A DNA stretch of 12,580 nucleotides from an uncultured Clostridium sp. (GTDB taxonomy: Bacteria; Bacillota_A; Clostridia; TANB77; CAG-508), in assembly GCA_905200315.1 (NCBI GenBank), contig CAJKKA010000046.1, positions 1 to 12,580 of the forward strand. Direction: 5' to 3'. The notes below the pieces were generated by a model that ran no database searches, was not told where the DNA came from, and was given only the letters and a program-made list of their open reading frames with translations. The translations under genes and the position numbers were made by a program. Shown here piece after piece: positions 6,249-12,580 of this stretch (position 1 is its first letter; each line of letters starts with the position of its first letter).

Positions 6249-6305
6249 CATTTTTTGCTATTTAAGTTTCGGTTTTTTGCAGAAATAAATTATTTAAAAA
6301 TAGAT

Positions 6306-6347
6306 AATTGGTAAAATATGGATATATTTATTCATATACTACCAATT
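6306..6347. repeat. interrupted hairpin, 8 + 5 bp
   Basis: AATTGGTA (6306-6313) pairs with TACCAATT (6340-6347), and inside it ATATG pairs with CATAT. T-rich sequence follows on either strand (CTTTTATTTT on plus, ATCTATTTTT on minus), so it could end transcription in either direction, for example read-through from the transposase remnant. Confidence 0.4.
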
Positions 6348-6366
6348 CTTTTATTTTAAACATCCC

Positions 6367-6397
6367 TTAATAAACCTATACAAAATAGGTTTATTAA
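6367..6397. repeat. perfect 13-bp hairpin downstream of the IS4 remnant
   Basis: TTAATAAACCTAT (6367-6379), the loop ACAAA and the exact reverse complement (6385-6397) form a perfect 13-bp stem 20 bases beyond the transposase stop codon. No strong U tract follows. It may be the IS element's own terminator or subterminal structure. Confidence 0.5.
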
Positions 6398-6416
6398 CAT
6401 TATGTAAATAATATCT

Positions 6417-6810
6417 CTACAATAAGCACAGCTGTCCATCATACTCTTTGGTTTTTCTTATATTTTCCCATTCTCTTATTTCACATCTTGTCTTTGATAA
6501 TATGTTATATATTCCTCTTGCTAGTTGATAAAACCATAGATATACATTCGTTTTTAAAGATTTTGATTCTTTTATTATTTTATTTACAAATTTTCTTTTT
6601 CCAATTTTTTCGCTAAGCATCGCTACTAATCCAATTGCATATGTGAGCATTTTATTTAAATTATTTATTGATTTCAATGTTCTTACTCTAAAATTTTCAA
6701 AGTTATATTCTTGCTTTTTAAATTTGAAATACTCTTCAATTCTCCATCTATCTAAGTAACATCTTGCCGTTTTTATTACATCTTCTTTACTTTTTATCTG
6801 AATAAAAAAA
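6417..6810 (-). pseudogene. IS4-family transposase, C-terminal remnant
   Basis: The frame read leftward from about 6810 encodes FFIQIKSKEDVIKTARCY, then LDRWRIEEYFKFKKQEY and a C-terminal helical region ending at a TAG at 6417. The segment fits the YREK signature of IS4-family DDE transposases: Y-2-R-3-E-6-K, read as Y, LD, R, WRI, E, EYFKFK, K. It includes the third catalytic acid. About 130 residues remain of an enzyme normally near 400 or more, so the first two catalytic Asp are gone. There is no start codon or ribosome binding site at the truncated end; homology fades at about 6800-6812, exactly where the terminator of the neighbouring 92-residue gene lies. The internal Met at 6677 is not a real start. 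It is a decayed, non-functional insertion-sequence end; the opposite IS end is not in the window. Confidence 0.85.
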
Positions 6811-6839
6811 TAATCAAGGCTATAATATATAGCCTTGAT
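6804..6839 (-). terminator. intrinsic terminator of the 92-residue gene
   Basis: ATCAAGGCTAT and its exact reverse complement (arms 6829-6839 and 6813-6823) enclose a 5-base loop and are followed on the minus strand by TATTTTTTT. It begins eight bases past the stop codon at 6847. On the plus strand the same hairpin is followed by GTTTTTATC, so it may work both ways. Confidence 0.85.
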
Positions 6840-6846
6840 GTTTTTA

Positions 6847-7125
6847 TCATTTTTTTATGAGCGCTTTCATCTCATTATCATGAACGCTCATTGAAACCAG
6901 TGCTCCTCCTATCCAGAAGTTTTTTTCCTCTACAAGAAAATACTTTACTCCCGAATATTCGTCAGCTAGAAAATTTCGAATTTCCTCTCCGTTTCTAAGT
7001 GATTTCTCGTCTTCTCCTATGCTTATTTTAGAGATTTTTAAAATTTCCCGATTTATTTTTCTTATCTCTAATATTCCGAGAAATCTCTCATTTTTATCTT
7101 TGATGCCATATCTATCCATCCTCAT
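6847..7125 (-). CDS. hypothetical 92-residue protein
   Basis: A compact gene with a full set of signals: an extended -10 promoter, AGGAGG six bases before the ATG at 7125, and an intrinsic terminator right after the stop. The product begins MRMDRYGIKDKNERFLGI and ends with SMSVHDNEMKALIKK. It is soluble and mixed-charge, with alternating patterns that suggest a small alpha/beta fold. No signal peptide, membrane segment, cysteine or known catalytic motif is visible. The gene uses CTC, GCG, CGG and CTG codons that are rare in its neighbours and is visibly richer in G and C, which suggests recent acquisition. It borders an IS4 remnant whose truncated end meets its terminator. The family is not recognised and no function can be assigned. 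An antitoxin-like or mobile-element cargo role would be speculation. Confidence 0.75.
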   Translation of the reverse strand: MRMDRYGIKDKNERFLGILEIRKINREILKISKISIGEDEKSLRNGEEIRNFLADEYSGVKYFLVEEKNFWIGGALVSMSVHDNEMKALIKK

Positions 7126-7173
7126 ATTTTTCCTCCTGTCTCTGATAAAAAGTCAACAATTAAACATATCTAT

Positions 7174-7202
7174 ATTATATCATATTTAAATTATGTATAC
7201 AA
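7174..7202 (-). promoter_or_regulatory. promoter of the 92-residue gene
   Basis: TTGTAT (7202-7197), a 17-base spacer ending in TGA, and TATAAT (7179-7174) give an extended -10 (TGnTATAAT). It lies between the deoB stop and the start at 7125. This gene therefore has its own transcription start, and deoB shows no clear terminator before it. Confidence 0.7.
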
Positions 7203-7232
7203 TATTATACTTATAATTTACCTGTAATATAT

Positions 7233-8417
7233 CTATTTTTTTATTATTTCTTCTTTAAAGCTTTCCCCATATTTTAATTGTTCTAAATCACACATATCTA
7301 ATATTGTTGAGGCTATGTCCGCATAGGTTTTTCGTGTTCCTAAATTTATATTTTGTTTTAAATTCTTTCCATATACTAATATTGGTACATATTCTCTTGA
7401 ATGGTCTGTGCTTGGTGTTGCTGGGTCGTTTCCATGGTCTGCTGTTATTATTAATATATCTTCTTGCTTCATGTTTTCCATTATTTCTGGCAATTTACTA
7501 TCAAAATATTCTAAAGCTTTTGCATATCCTTCTACATTGTTTCTGTGTCCATAAAGCATATCAAAGTCTACTAAATTTGTATATATTAATTTATATTCGT
7601 TGTCTTCTTTTATTGCTTCTATTGTTTTTTCTATTCCATCTGCATTTCCTTGTGTATGAATACTTTTTTCTATTCCTCTTCCTGAGAATAAATCATTTAT
7701 TTTTCCTATTGCTAACACTTTTTTGTTGTTTTCATTTAATACATCTAACATTGTTCTTCCAAAGTTTTCCGCTTCAAAGTCTTTTCTATTATATGTTCTT
7801 GTGAAGTTTTCTGCTTTATCTCCAACAAATGGTCTTGCTATAACTGTTCCAACATTATATTTTGGATTATTTAACATTTCTCTTGCTATTTTACATATTT
7901 CATATAGTTTTTCAACAGGAATTATATCTTCATGTGCAGCTATTTGAAATACACTATCTGCAGAAGTATACACTATTGGATACCCTGTTTTCATATGTTC
8001 TTCTCCATATTTTTTTAATAAATCTGTTCCAGAACCTACCCCATTGTATAAAGTTCCTTGTAATCCTGTTTTTTGTTTAAATTCTTCTATCATTTCTTCA
8101 GGAAATCCATTTGGATATGTTGCAAATGCAACTTCATTTACATATCCACTCATTTCCCAATGCCCTACTGGACTATTTTTTCCAGCGGCTTTTTCTTGTG
8201 CTTTTCCATAGCAACCTATTACATTTTCTTCTTTATTTTCTAGATTTATACCATCTATATTGAATATTCCTAGCTTTTTCATATTTGGTAATTCTAAGTG
8301 TGTTTGCTCATAAATGTGCTGAAAAGTTGCACTTCCACAGTCTCCATATTTGTCTGCATCTGGAGCTTCTCCAGCTCCAAATCCATCTAATACCATTATA
8401 ATAAATCTATTATTCAT
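7233..8417 (-). CDS. deoB: phosphopentomutase
   Basis: A 394-residue alkaline-phosphatase-superfamily mutase of normal family length. It interconverts ribose or deoxyribose 1-phosphate and 5-phosphate, linking nucleoside breakdown to the pentose phosphate pathway. The two-metal site is intact: D11 in VLDGFGAGEAPDA, D284/D286 and H291 in VDFDMLYGHR, D327 and H328 in ITADHGNDP, and H339 in DHSREY. YTSADSVFQIAAHED (150-164) and ARPFVGD (194-200) are PPM signatures. The catalytic loop reads AAGKNSPVGHWEM: S82 stands where the Bacillus cereus enzyme has the phosphorylated Thr85 (GKDTMTGHWE) and Asn replaces the preceding Asp. The start ATG at 8417 has AAGGAGG seven bases upstream. It sits 12 bases after the coiled-coil gene, so it is likely co-transcribed, although no functional link to those proteins is evident. 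Confidence 0.95.
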   Translation of the reverse strand: MNNRFIIMVLDGFGAGEAPDADKYGDCGSATFQHIYEQTHLELPNMKKLGIFNIDGINLENKEENVIGCYGKAQEKAAGKNSPVGHWEMSGYVNEVAFATYPNGFPEEMIEEFKQKTGLQGTLYNGVGSGTDLLKKYGEEHMKTGYPIVYTSADSVFQIAAHEDIIPVEKLYEICKIAREMLNNPKYNVGTVIARPFVGDKAENFTRTYNRKDFEAENFGRTMLDVLNENNKKVLAIGKINDLFSGRGIEKSIHTQGNADGIEKTIEAIKEDNEYKLIYTNLVDFDMLYGHRNNVEGYAKALEYFDSKLPEIMENMKQEDILIITADHGNDPATPSTDHSREYVPILVYGKNLKQNINLGTRKTYADIASTILDMCDLEQLKYGESFKEEIIKK

Positions 8418-8429
8418 AATTTTTCCTCC

Positions 8430-10721
8430 TTAGTTTTTAGATATATCGTATTCATATACATTTATAGTTTTTACTTTATTATATAAACCTTCTTGTTCAT
8501 TTAATTTTATTGTGTCTTTATTTACAAGTTCTAATTCATATTCATTTAAATCTACTAATGCTTTGTCTGTTATATCCATTCCTAATGGCAAGGTTTCGTT
8601 ATTATTATTGTAATAAACTATATTAGTTAAATATACAATATTGTCCATTTCTTTTATATTAATTTTATATAAATTTAGTTTATCTTCTTGATTTTTTTCT
8701 ATTGTATTTTCTATATTTATATTAAAAATTTCAAAATTCTTTTCTTCTAATTTTTGCTCTGTAACCTTATATATTGGCATACTTACACTTGCTGTATTTG
8801 TTTCTAAAGCTTTTTGTATTTCTTCTATATACTTTTTAAGAGTTTGTATATATTCTTCTGGCTTTGTATTTTTATTAAGATCTAATATTTTAAATTTATT
8901 TCTTTCTGTTTCTCTATGTTTTTTACCATTTAAGTATTTTATTTTTGTATGATCTTCTGATAGACCTCCGAAAATATCAAATTCTTCTTTTTCAAACAGT
9001 TCTTGATTTTTATTCGCTTCTTCTTGTAGCATTTCTAATTTTATTTTTATTATTGCTTCATCTTTTTTACTTATTTTTTTATCTTTACCAACATATGCCT
9101 TTATTATATTTATTTGTTCTAATAGATTTGTTTGAGTAAGAAATATTGCATCGCATTGTTCTTTTGTTAATTTTTTTCTTTGATTACTATCTGTTCTTAT
9201 TGAAAATTCTTCAAAATCTGTTTCAATTTTAAAAGTTTTTTCTATTTTCATATTTTCTGTTTCTTCCGCTTCTCCTGTGCCTTCTGCTAATGCTTGTTTT
9301 TCATCTTTATTTGTAAACTTCCAAAATTCAAATATACTTTTGTTGTGCTTATCTATTTCCTCAATATATAAAATAGCATTTTTTATTTTTCTTTCCATCA
9401 TGCTAATTTTTTCATCTAATGCTTCTATGTCTAGTTTTAAATTTTTATATTCTAAGTCAATTTCATTATATCTTTTATTTATATTTATTAAATCCTCTAT
9501 GTTGTAATATTGCTTTTCTTCTACACTATATGTTTCTTTTTCAATATTTGTTTTTTCTGTTTTCTCTTCTTCTTTGTTTATTTGTTTTACCATTTTTTTA
9601 TGTTTAAAGAAATATTTTATTTTCCCAAAAAAGCTTTTTTTACATTCTAAATATAATGTAATTTCTTTTTCCTTTTGAAAATATTCTTTTTCTTTTTGTT
9701 TTGATATTTTTTTCTTTTCTTCTATTTCTTCTTTAGCATTGTTTACTTCAGTTGTTATTTGTTCTAGTTCTTTTATTGTATTATCATATTCTTTTTTTAT
9801 AAATTCTGGTAAATCTTCATAGTTTATTTTCTTGTCATCATAATATAAATCTAAACTTCCATATCTATCTATTTTAGGTATAAATTTATATTTATGTGGC
9901 AATTCACTTTGCAATATGAATAAAGCTTTTATATATTTATAAAATTTTATTGCATCTTCTTTTGTTTTTAGTGTAATTTTATAATCGCTTGTTAAATTAT
10001 CATATACAAATGTTTTTCCTACTATTTGAATTGTTAGTACATCTTTTTTATCAAATACTTCATAAATATTAGGCCAATCTCCTGCAAATAACCACATACT
10101 ATTTTCTATATCTGCTATTTCTGTTTTTTTCAAATATACACCTGTATACTCCATAAAACATATTGGTACAAATATTTTACTTGCTCTGTTTCTTTTATTG
10201 GCTTCTATTTGTTTTTTTAGTAAATAGAACAAACTTGAATAATCTGAATCTTCAAGAGGTACTAGCATAAAGTATTTTTTATATGCCTCTGAATAATATA
10301 TTTCCCATAAAAAATTATTTTCGTATTCTACTTTAAATGGAATCTTTTTGTTTATAGCTTTTTGAATTTCATCTATTTTTTCAATATCTTGTATTTCAAC
10401 TTTATTTAGCATTTGCAAAAATTCTGCCTGTAAAGGAATGTCTTCTTCTTCCTTTGGTTCTAGATAATTAATTATTCTTTTAGCTTGTTTTTGTTTTTCT
10501 GTTATTGGGTCTAATCTATTTTTAGGTGTTATTAATATTTGAATATCTCTTACATCTATAAATTTGTATACTTTATATTTTTTAAATTCATTTTCGTGTA
10601 TAGTTTTAAATTCCAGTTGTTCATTTTTTCTTAAAAATTCTGGTATTTCTTCTAAATTTAAACCTATGTAATTTAATTTTTCTTTTACCATATTTAATTT
10701 ATCGCTAATCTCTTTTGTCAT
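8430..10721 (-). CDS. large charged coiled-coil protein, unknown function
   Basis: A 763-residue protein with no recognised family. The start is taken as the ATG at 10721, because GGAGG lies five bases upstream. An ATG at 10733 is also in frame, but the GGAGG falls inside its first codons. Residues 1-300 look globular, with aromatic-rich stretches (FLWEIYYSEAYKKYFMLVPL near 137-156; SMWLFAGDWPNIYEVF near 208-223). Residues about 302-466 are heptad-like and rich in Glu and Lys, broken by a basic aromatic patch SFFGKIKYFFKHKK (363-376). A further helical segment spans about 515-585, and the end (about 640-763) looks beta-rich. There is no signal peptide, membrane helix, Walker motif or catalytic motif. 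It lies between a polytopic membrane protein (10735, stop 13 bases before this ATG) and deoB. Tight spacing suggests it works with the membrane protein, perhaps as a cytoplasmic partner; that is inference. Confidence 0.8.
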   Translation of the reverse strand: MTKEISDKLNMVKEKLNYIGLNLEEIPEFLRKNEQLEFKTIHENEFKKYKVYKFIDVRDIQILITPKNRLDPITEKQKQAKRIINYLEPKEEEDIPLQAEFLQMLNKVEIQDIEKIDEIQKAINKKIPFKVEYENNFLWEIYYSEAYKKYFMLVPLEDSDYSSLFYLLKKQIEANKRNRASKIFVPICFMEYTGVYLKKTEIADIENSMWLFAGDWPNIYEVFDKKDVLTIQIVGKTFVYDNLTSDYKITLKTKEDAIKFYKYIKALFILQSELPHKYKFIPKIDRYGSLDLYYDDKKINYEDLPEFIKKEYDNTIKELEQITTEVNNAKEEIEEKKKISKQKEKEYFQKEKEITLYLECKKSFFGKIKYFFKHKKMVKQINKEEEKTEKTNIEKETYSVEEKQYYNIEDLININKRYNEIDLEYKNLKLDIEALDEKISMMERKIKNAILYIEEIDKHNKSIFEFWKFTNKDEKQALAEGTGEAEETENMKIEKTFKIETDFEEFSIRTDSNQRKKLTKEQCDAIFLTQTNLLEQINIIKAYVGKDKKISKKDEAIIKIKLEMLQEEANKNQELFEKEEFDIFGGLSEDHTKIKYLNGKKHRETERNKFKILDLNKNTKPEEYIQTLKKYIEEIQKALETNTASVSMPIYKVTEQKLEEKNFEIFNINIENTIEKNQEDKLNLYKINIKEMDNIVYLTNIVYYNNNNETLPLGMDITDKALVDLNEYELELVNKDTIKLNEQEGLYNKVKTINVYEYDISKN

Positions 10722-10734
10722 TTTTTCCTCCATT

Positions 10735-12315
10735 TTATTTTTGTGTTGTTGATGAATTTTGTTCTGTTATTCCTTCTCCTGTATGTGGGTATTTATGTGC
10801 ATATATTGAATCCACCGTAAATAGCATTGTTAAAATTAAGCATATTGTTATTTTTACTTTGTTTGTTAATTTTTGGAACATTTTCTCTAAGAATGGTGCT
10901 ACAAAGTATACACATATACAACTTCCAAATCCAAAGAATAATGCACATTCTAAACATATTCTTCCATTTAAGTTCATAAATATTCCTGTGTAGTCCCAAT
11001 ATCTTGTTCCTTGTGTTACTTCTATATACCATGAGGTTGCATATTCAATAATTGAACATACCACCATATTTACATTAAATGTTAAAAGTGGATTTTTTAG
11101 CATTTTTTTCACACAATTAAATTTTGTTAATAAAATTATTAAGGTACAACCTGTTCCATATATTGGTAGCCATGGACCATAAAGTGTTCCTCTATTTACA
11201 AAAATTCCATCTTCAAATAAGAATAATCCTACTTCCCATAACCATCCTACAAATGAGAATGTGAAGAAAAATAGTATTATGGATGTTAATTCGTAATTTT
11301 TGTTATAATCAATTTTTAATTTTTTCGTTTCTTCACAAGGATATTTTGAATGTTCGTTACTCTCAAATAATAAATCATCATTTAATAACTCATAATTTAC
11401 TTTTTTATTTTCTTTATATTCTTTTCTTAATTCTGCATATAACTCAGAATATGTTGCTTTTACATATGGATTTACATATATTCCAACAAGTCCAAAGGTT
11501 ATATATTGTAAAATATGCCAACCTATAAAAGATAAATCTAAATAAAACGCTTTTAATTTATTACCATTCATCATATTTTTAGAAAGTGTTATGGCTTCAT
11601 TTGGTTTTATTTTTGGATTTTCCGCTACTATAAATGGAACCATTTTATATGAGTAATATTTTATAATTCCTCCTATTATAGTAAAATTCCACAAATCTTT
11701 ATATATATTTCTTACAAATATTGTTTTTACACTTCCCCAATATCTCTCTTTTTTGAAAGCATACAATAGTCTTTTTATTTTTGTTTTATTATAATTTTTA
11801 CTCTCTAAAAACATTCTACTTTCCCCTACTGTTATAGGGTTTGTTATAAATATTTTTATTATAAAACCACCTATTGCTATTGCCATTGTTAAAAATTCTG
11901 CCATTTTTAATTTAGTTGTATAGTCTGTTACAGAATCTACTAATTTTTGAAGTTGAGTTTGTCCTTTTGTTAGTATTTCAAAAGCCTCAAAAAATACTCC
12001 TTTTGTAACATTGTGTTTTTGGTTAAAGTCTGTTATATTTGAATTTATAGTTCCAAATAAAGATTGATTTATAATTTGATCAACATATTTGTTTACTAAT
12101 ACTTCATCATTTTCTTTATCGAAAAATTCTACTTGTTCTCCTTTTTCTTGTCCTTTTATAAACGATTCTAATGTTTTTAAATTTGAAAAACCATCTTTAG
12201 AAATTCTATACTCTCCAAATACAAAAGTCATTATTATTCCTACAAAAAGCAATGTCCACACATTATTCTTAATAGTTTTTCTTGCTTGTTTTTTTACTTC
12301 ATTTATCTTCCACAT
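10735..12315 (-). CDS. membrane protein, DUF975-like region fused to PF06541-like region
   Basis: A 526-residue polytopic membrane protein. The N-terminal part (about 1-300) fits DUF975: NPITVGESRMFLESK (159-173), GGIIKYYSYKMVPFIVAENP (215-234), ITLSKNMMNGNKLKAFYLDL (242-261), SFIGW (262-266) and NPYVKATYSELYAEL (282-296). A long soluble insert (35-137) separates its first two helices. After a charged linker (297-340) the C-terminal part (about 343-500) fits PF06541, the family labelled putative ABC-transporter type IV (CmpB): FSFVGWLWEVGLFLFEDG (353-370), VNRGTLYGPWLPIYGTGC (383-400), YWDYTG (449-454) and NLNGRICLE (458-466). No ATPase or binding protein is present, so transport is not established. 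The start ATG at 12315 has GAGG six bases upstream. It is the first gene of an operon with the coiled-coil gene and deoB. The two halves usually occur as separate proteins, which makes the fusion notable. Confidence 0.85.
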   Translation of the reverse strand: MWKINEVKKQARKTIKNNVWTLLFVGIIMTFVFGEYRISKDGFSNLKTLESFIKGQEKGEQVEFFDKENDEVLVNKYVDQIINQSLFGTINSNITDFNQKHNVTKGVFFEAFEILTKGQTQLQKLVDSVTDYTTKLKMAEFLTMAIAIGGFIIKIFITNPITVGESRMFLESKNYNKTKIKRLLYAFKKERYWGSVKTIFVRNIYKDLWNFTIIGGIIKYYSYKMVPFIVAENPKIKPNEAITLSKNMMNGNKLKAFYLDLSFIGWHILQYITFGLVGIYVNPYVKATYSELYAELRKEYKENKKVNYELLNDDLLFESNEHSKYPCEETKKLKIDYNKNYELTSIILFFFTFSFVGWLWEVGLFLFEDGIFVNRGTLYGPWLPIYGTGCTLIILLTKFNCVKKMLKNPLLTFNVNMVVCSIIEYATSWYIEVTQGTRYWDYTGIFMNLNGRICLECALFFGFGSCICVYFVAPFLEKMFQKLTNKVKITICLILTMLFTVDSIYAHKYPHTGEGITEQNSSTTQK

Positions 12316-12342
12316 ATTAACCTCTTTAAAATATTTTTTTAT

Positions 12343-12372
12343 ATTCTATCATATAAACTCAAAATTCTACAA
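12343..12372 (-). promoter_or_regulatory. promoter of the membrane protein/coiled-coil/deoB operon
   Basis: TTGTAG (12372-12367), an 18-base spacer and TAGAAT (12348-12343) preceded by TGA form an extended -10 type promoter on the minus strand. It shares the 159-base divergent spacer with the tRNA-Leu promoter; A and T runs lie between them. Confidence 0.5.
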
Positions 12373-12424
12373 TATTTTTAAAAAATAAATTTATAAAAAA
12401 AAATATATTTTTTTTATAGTATGC

Positions 12425-12454
12425 TTGACATCATAGTAATCATTGTGCTATTAT
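12425..12454 (+). promoter_or_regulatory. promoter of tRNA-Leu
   Basis: Consensus TTGACA (12425-12430), an 18-base spacer and TATTAT (12449-12454) preceded by TGC (extended -10) lie 20 bases before the tRNA. A TATAAT overlaps at 12452-12457, but its 21-base spacing from the -35 makes it less likely. Confidence 0.65.
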
Positions 12455-12474
12455 AATTAATGTTAATAACAAAT

Positions 12475-12555
12475 GCGGATGTGGCGGAACTGGTAGACGC
12501 GCTGGTCTTAGGAACCAGTGTCAACGACGTGGGGGTTCGAGTCCCTTTATCCGCA
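12475..12555 (+). tRNA. tRNA-Leu (anticodon UAG)
   Basis: This is a complete class II tRNA cloverleaf. The acceptor GCGGATG pairs with TATCCGC (one G-U). The anticodon stem CTGGT/ACCAG encloses the loop CTTAGGA, giving anticodon UAG, which reads CUA and other CUN leucine codons. The long variable arm TGTC-AAC-GACG and the T arm GGGGG-TTCGAGT-CCCTT (two G-U) are present. The discriminator base is A, as leucyl-tRNA synthetase requires. CCA is not encoded (ACAAAC follows), so it must be added enzymatically. It is the only plus-strand gene in the window. The 25 bases after it show no further gene or repeat. Confidence 0.97.
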
Positions 12556-12580
12556 CAAACAACACATTCGTTAGACCTAT

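Noticed and set aside
6174..6254. Minus-strand reading frame ending KNKKRKKDSRVCL upstream of prmC
   Set aside because: It has no ribosome binding site, overlaps the candidate promoter and has no clear homology; probably chance or a decayed fragment.
7304..7804. Plus-strand ORF of 166 codons, very rich in Leu and Phe
   Set aside because: It is antisense to conserved deoB sequence, and its hydrophobic composition is a by-product of the opposite strand.
10793..11032. Minus-strand ORF of 79 codons inside the membrane protein gene
   Set aside because: It is an out-of-frame shadow of the conserved PF06541 region and has no separate start signals.
12373..12420. A/T homopolymer runs between the divergent promoters as a replication origin or bent-DNA site
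   Set aside because: Such runs are expected at this base composition, and no DnaA boxes or iterons are present.
12475..12580. tRNA-Leu as an integration site with an attachment repeat
   Set aside because: No integrase gene and no repeat of the tRNA 3' end are visible, and only 25 bases follow the tRNA.

Overview
The window is a very AT-rich stretch of a low-GC Gram-positive genome. It has strong AGGAGG-type ribosome binding sites, sigma-A-like promoters, whiA (a gene of Gram-positive bacteria) and an L21-type leader ahead of rplU. The style suggests an anaerobic, probably uncultured gut-type member of the Clostridia. That placement is inferred from gene content and base composition, not from a marker-gene comparison. 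Every protein gene lies on the minus strand; a tRNA-Leu at the right end is the only plus-strand gene.

Layout from left to right. Positions 1-155 hold the N-terminus of a pilin-like surface protein that runs off the window, with its own promoter. Next come rpmA (L27) and rplU (L21), one transcript with a clear promoter, a structured leader and a terminator. L27 lacks the cleavable N-terminal extension usual in Firmicutes, and the prp protease gene normally found between rplU and rpmA is absent. Positions 1307-2995 encode a second pilin-like protein carrying two tandem discoidin-like (F5/8 type C) domains. It has no in-frame ATG before its membrane segment and is preceded by a well-initiated 36-residue ORF in another frame. 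Then follows a tight three-gene operon, prmC-whiA-hemW: release-factor methyltransferase, WhiA regulator and HemW heme chaperone.

Positions 6082-6850 form an accessory patch. It holds a leader hairpin before prmC, two further hairpins, and the C-terminal remnant of an IS4-family transposase whose truncated end abuts an intrinsic terminator. That terminator serves a 92-residue orphan gene with its own promoter and visibly different codon use. To the right is an apparent three-gene operon, transcribed leftward. It comprises a membrane protein fusing a DUF975-like region to a PF06541-like region, a 763-residue coiled-coil protein of unknown function, and deoB (phosphopentomutase). deoB carries Ser where the catalytic Thr is expected. 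A promoter region at 12316-12474 is shared divergently with tRNA-Leu(UAG).

There is no CRISPR array, prophage or classical defence island. The least explained items are the DUF975/PF06541 plus coiled-coil pair, the translation start of the two-discoidin pilin-like gene, and the orphan gene beside the IS4 scar.
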